Origin: Mytilisepta virgata
Taxonomy: Eukaryota; Mollusca; Bivalvia; Mytilida; Mytilidae
NCBI GenBank assembly: GCA_028015205.1
Contig: CM051521.1
Coordinates: forward strand, 120,598,614 to 120,662,613
Direction of reading: 5' to 3'
DNA: 64,000 nucleotides
Within the stretch, counting starts at the first letter, position 1, and every line of letters starts with the position of its first letter. Below, piece after piece: positions 62,101 through 64,000 of this stretch. The notes below the pieces were generated by a model. That model saw nothing but the letters and a program-made list of their open reading frames with translations, made no database searches and had not been told where the DNA came from. The translations under genes and the position numbers were made by a program.

Positions 62101-62760
62101 AATACCAATTTTAATGTCTTTGGTTTGACCCAGGAAGAAATCAAACGCTTGACCTTCCGCAGTCAAGCTGAGCACACAACCATAAGACCACAGAGGCAGT
62201 TAATTATGAAATTAAGATAAGGAGAGCAAAACTAATACTTAATATTAGTTCCATCAACACATTGTTTACCTAACTGATTTATGAATTACTACTTTGGTAG
62301 TGGTTAATTGTAAATTACCTTTAGACAGGAAGTATTATGACATTTAAAAACTTTGTCACCTTCGTCCAAAAGAGCAGCAAAATCACAACCTGGGCATCTG
62401 TAAACATACACACATATCAATTAACATCCACATATTAATAATAATTAATTCAGTATGAGTTACATGTAAAATAGGCAGATCAGAACATGCTTTATCCTGC
62501 AATCTTTGTTACAAAGACAAATAACAGGTGTGGAATACAACAAAGGTGTATTTGTATACTGCAGTTGCTAAAAGAATTTTCTTTCTCCTTTTCTTCTATC
62601 TATTCTACAAACTTTCAAACATTATATAACTTATATAACAATGTTGTCAGTAAAATATACCTGACCAGATCTGTTAAATCTGCTAGATTTATGTTTTCTT
62701 CCTGAACCCGGTCTTCATATTTAGATAAAATATTACTTGGCAAAGCTTTCTTCAACTGAC
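51484..62760 (-). CDS. RNF216: RNF216/TRIAD3-type RBR E3 ubiquitin ligase, 3' part
   Basis: Minus-strand exons in order: 62760-62661, 62397-62319, 61544-61447, 60702-60570, 60269-60174, 53604-53541, 51629-51484. GT/AG ends and phases agree; upstream exons are outside the window. RBR ligases take ubiquitin from E2 onto a RING2 cysteine before transfer to substrate. Seen here: a helical lead-in ([12 protein letters not shown]), the IBR domain ([11 protein letters not shown]... [18 protein letters not shown]), then RING2 (TCHKCKARF...[20 protein letters not shown]), whose DGC cysteine corresponds to the catalytic one. The C-terminal helix ([31 protein letters not shown]) matches the part of human RNF216 that follows RING2. 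RING1 is not in the window. The last exon is uncertain: the phase-consistent frame ends at 51484, but the next frame gives a more natural tail ending at 51527 (see findings). The 6.6-kb intron before the penultimate exon holds nested elements. Confidence 0.92.
51825..52115 (+). repeat. Interspersed repeat in the last RNF216 intron
   Basis: TTTTTATACCCCTACTTCAA, AGAGGGGGTATAC, TTGCGTCCTTTCGTGCGTAC and CGAAAAGCGGGGGTATCACT give a bivalve-style repeat resembling other copies built around a GGGGGTAT...GTCC head. No coding content. Confidence 0.55.
52190..53445 (-). repeat. 'AGCTCACCTGG' family repeat, minus orientation (RNF216 last intron)
   Basis: On the plus strand it starts AGAGGCTTAGCTGAGCCTGT and ATCGCTCACCTGGCC, has modules with GGCCAATAAAAATCAAAGAT and CATGTTGTTCATCC, and ends GTGATGACATAAGC...GGTGAGCTAAAA. 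A smaller inverted-terminus element (52586-52776) interrupts it. Confidence 0.82.
52586..52776. mobile_element. 191-bp MITE-like element nested in a repeat
   Basis: The termini are perfect inverted copies of GTGTTTAGGGTAAC. Just inside lie GTTAGGTATGTAGGGTAGGT and, near the right end, GGTAGGGTCGG. It interrupts a module of the surrounding 'AGCTCACCTGG' repeat between AGGCC words. Confidence 0.75.
54530..55200. repeat. Diverged tandem duplication, offset ~485 bp
   Basis: About 190 bp around 54530-54715 recur around 55015-55195. Both copies contain CACACATAT, ACAAGGGAGA(A), TTATAAATTGTATGCAAT, AAAAATTGCAAAGAATTGGC and GGACATATTCTT. It is inside the outer 5.1-kb element. No conserved reading frame is apparent. 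Confidence 0.7.
56225..56540. repeat. 134-bp tandem repeat, ~2.4 copies
   Basis: The word CTATACAA(C/A)TTTATTTTTAC recurs at 56225, 56359 and 56493, a period of exactly 134 bp. Each copy continues with a CAGTATGGTCT motif and, in the two full copies, GCGGATAACGATCGT. It lies inside the 218-bp-TIR element, to the left of the SGNH remnant. Confidence 0.85.
56802..57351 (+). pseudogene. Broken SGNH/GDSL-type hydrolase inside a TIR element
   Basis: Translation from ATG 56802 gives [12 protein letters not shown], with the nucleophile Ser in GHSF (block I). A frame change near 56875-56890 leads into [12 protein letters not shown], a TAG interrupts at about 56975-56977, then [10 protein letters not shown] (GxND block III) follows. 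The last part is open to 57351 and contains FDVHGVHLT (Asp-His, block V). Order and spacing fit a small SGNH hydrolase of roughly 180 residues. It lies between 218-bp inverted repeats and not in a host-gene context, so it is cargo or a former gene of the element. The breaks could also reflect sequencing error. Confidence 0.7.
58850..59690 (-). repeat. 'AGCTCACCTGG' family-like repeat, minus orientation
   Basis: Modules with GGTTTCAATCCATTCAGT, GGCACCAAAGTAACAACA and TCTAGAAGAAG recur. It ends GATGACGGAGCAAAAGTGAT, AGCTCACGTGAC and GGTGAGTTAAAA, the inverted start of the family. It begins soon after the 5.1-kb TIR element. Confidence 0.75.
59791..60130. mobile_element. ~340-bp inverted-terminus element next to an RNF216 exon
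   Basis: GGCCACACCAAATTGATTTT followed by TAGTTCTTTGGATTTT is matched inversely by AAAATCCAAAGAACTAAAGA followed by TAAATTTGGTATGGTCTC. The right end lies about 45 bp from the donor of exon 60269-60174. AT-rich inside. Confidence 0.75.
61950..62210 (-). mobile_element. Possible second tRNA-derived SINE family, minus
   Basis: On the minus strand it begins CTGCCTCTGTGGTCTTATGG (A-box-like GTGGTCTTATGGTT), then GAAGGTCAAGCGTTTGATTT (B-box-like), then GGTGCGTTACATCTTCCTGC. This resembles a tRNA-headed SINE different from the (AAAC)n family. Tail not clear. Confidence 0.5.
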
Positions 62761-63099
62761 CTGAAAATATACAATATAAAATACATGCAGGTTTCTAACG
62801 AATTAACTGAATATACAGAAACCTATATACGCAATAAAATTGTATAACAAAAGGACTATTCAAGACTTTTGTTTCAACTGACACATCAGTTTGTAATTGT
62901 TTTATTGGTTGGTGTTTCACTGTTCACCAATTTCTGTTATCTTCTTTTTTTAGCTGACAGATGTTAATAAAATGCTCCGCTGGGCGCAGCTAGATACGAC
63001 CGCAGATGTCGAACCCTGAATAGTTGGGGCAATTATGAACACAACATTCAAGCTTGATACAATACTGAATTTGGATTGTGAATAAATATTTGACACAGC

Positions 63100-63795
63100 A
63101 TAGGTTTCTGACACAGAATGAATGTTGTCTAAGAACTTAAAAATTTTTAATTTACCTATTCAAACCATATCAGTATTATTTGTTTTTATATATAAATCAG
63201 AAATAACCAATTTAAAATTTAAAATTGGGCACACATATCAATTTCTTGCTATTGCGCAATACTGTGTAATTGAAAATTTCTTCAAATATTTCACACATAA
63301 TAGGTTTCTGACACAGAATAACTGAAATCAAAGAACTTAAAATTGGTCATATGATTTGAATTTATATTCAATTTTTTGCTTTTGTGTAATACAATATGCT
63401 GTGGAGAATTGCCCCCCCCCCCAAAAAAAAAAAAATAATTTACCCCCTTTTTAGCTTTAATTTTGGACCCCGATTTGGACCAACTCGAAAACTGGGCCTA
63501 TAATAAAAAAACTAAGTACATGTTTAGATTCAGCATATCAAAGAACCCAAAGAATTCAATTTTTGTTAAAATCAAACTAAGTTTAATTTTGGACCCTTTG
63601 GACCTTAATGTAGACCAATTTGAAAACGGGACCAAAAATTAAGAATCTAAATGCACGGTTAGATTCGGCATATCAAAGAACCCCAATAGTTAAATTTTCA
63701 ATGAAATCAAACAAAGTTTAATTTTGGACCCTTTTGGCCCCTAAAACTGTTGGGACCAAAACTCCAATCAAAGTGCATAGGCACTGCTAGGGTTA
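63100..63795 (-). repeat. Interspersed modular repeat in an RNF216 intron
   Basis: TTTCTGACACAGAAT occurs at about 63105 and 63305. CATATCAAAGAACCC(C/A)AA and TTTAATTTTGGACCC recur three times between 63440 and 63740, about 150 bp apart. A C-run followed by an A-run sits at about 63411-63434. Typical bivalve modular repeat; strand assignment uncertain. Confidence 0.65.
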
Positions 63796-64000
63796 GGTTG
63801 CTAGCATTTGACTTTTATTTGTACAAACATTGCTGATGATTATTTCAATAAATATGCACTAATCAATCAAAGAAAGCACGAGTCGGCTAACGCTTCTTGA
63901 ATTATCACTCTAAATTGAATTTTTTTAAAAAGACAAACGCATAATAATGATTTGATGAATTAAAATAAACAGAAATCAAAGGTCTTCAAGTTATTAAGGT

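Overview
The window looks like nuclear DNA of a bivalve mollusc, most likely a mussel close to Mytilus. It is AT-rich, its genes have many short exons separated by long introns, and it is crowded with interspersed repeats typical of bivalve genomes. These include tRNA-derived SINEs with an (AAAC)n tail, the 'AGCTCACCTGG...' family, foldback elements and minisatellites. The organism call is an inference from style; no species-specific marker was tested.

Four protein-coding genes can be rebuilt exon by exon, with matching splice phases. (1) 421-11299, plus: the 3' part of GALC (galactocerebrosidase), nine exons; the 5' part lies left of the window. (2) 16994-22681, minus: a complete coding sequence for CYBC1/EROS, the chaperone of the NADPH-oxidase cytochrome b heterodimer, six coding exons. 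(3) 26324-44442, plus: a complete coding sequence for HEXD (hexosaminidase D, GH20), 13 coding exons. (4) 51484-62760, minus: the 3' part of RNF216/TRIAD3, an RBR ubiquitin ligase, seven exons; the rest lies right of the window. CYBC1 and HEXD are divergent. The gap between them holds an ETS motif and an inverted CCAAT box, which suggests a shared promoter. The same two genes are neighbours in human, with the relative orientation changed. A further probable first exon (5472-5895, minus) of an unrecognised gene sits inside a GALC intron.

Region by region: GALC introns carry two long 'AGCTCACCTGG' repeats, a 212-bp near-identical direct repeat and a SINE. 11300-16990 is intergenic, with repeats and a small inverted-terminus element. 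CYBC1 introns hold foldback elements and one long repeat. HEXD introns hold a three-copy 160-bp repeat, a 15-copy 67-bp array made from the exon 7/intron 7 junction, a 71-bp array made from the exon 8 acceptor region, and about 54 copies of a 57-bp satellite. Downstream of HEXD lies about 2 kb of a 59-bp satellite. The largest RNF216 intron holds a 5.1-kb element with about 45-bp inverted termini. Nested in it is a 2.9-kb element with 218-bp inverted termini that carries a broken SGNH-hydrolase gene.

The four genes do not form a pathway. GALC and HEXD are glycosidases (lysosomal, and probably nucleocytoplasmic), CYBC1 is an ER chaperone and RNF216 is a ubiquitin ligase. The most unusual signal is that tandem arrays were repeatedly generated from splice junctions: HEXD exon 7 donor, HEXD exon 8 acceptor and GALC last-exon acceptor. 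In HEXD this yields a series of frame-preserving exon-like cassettes.
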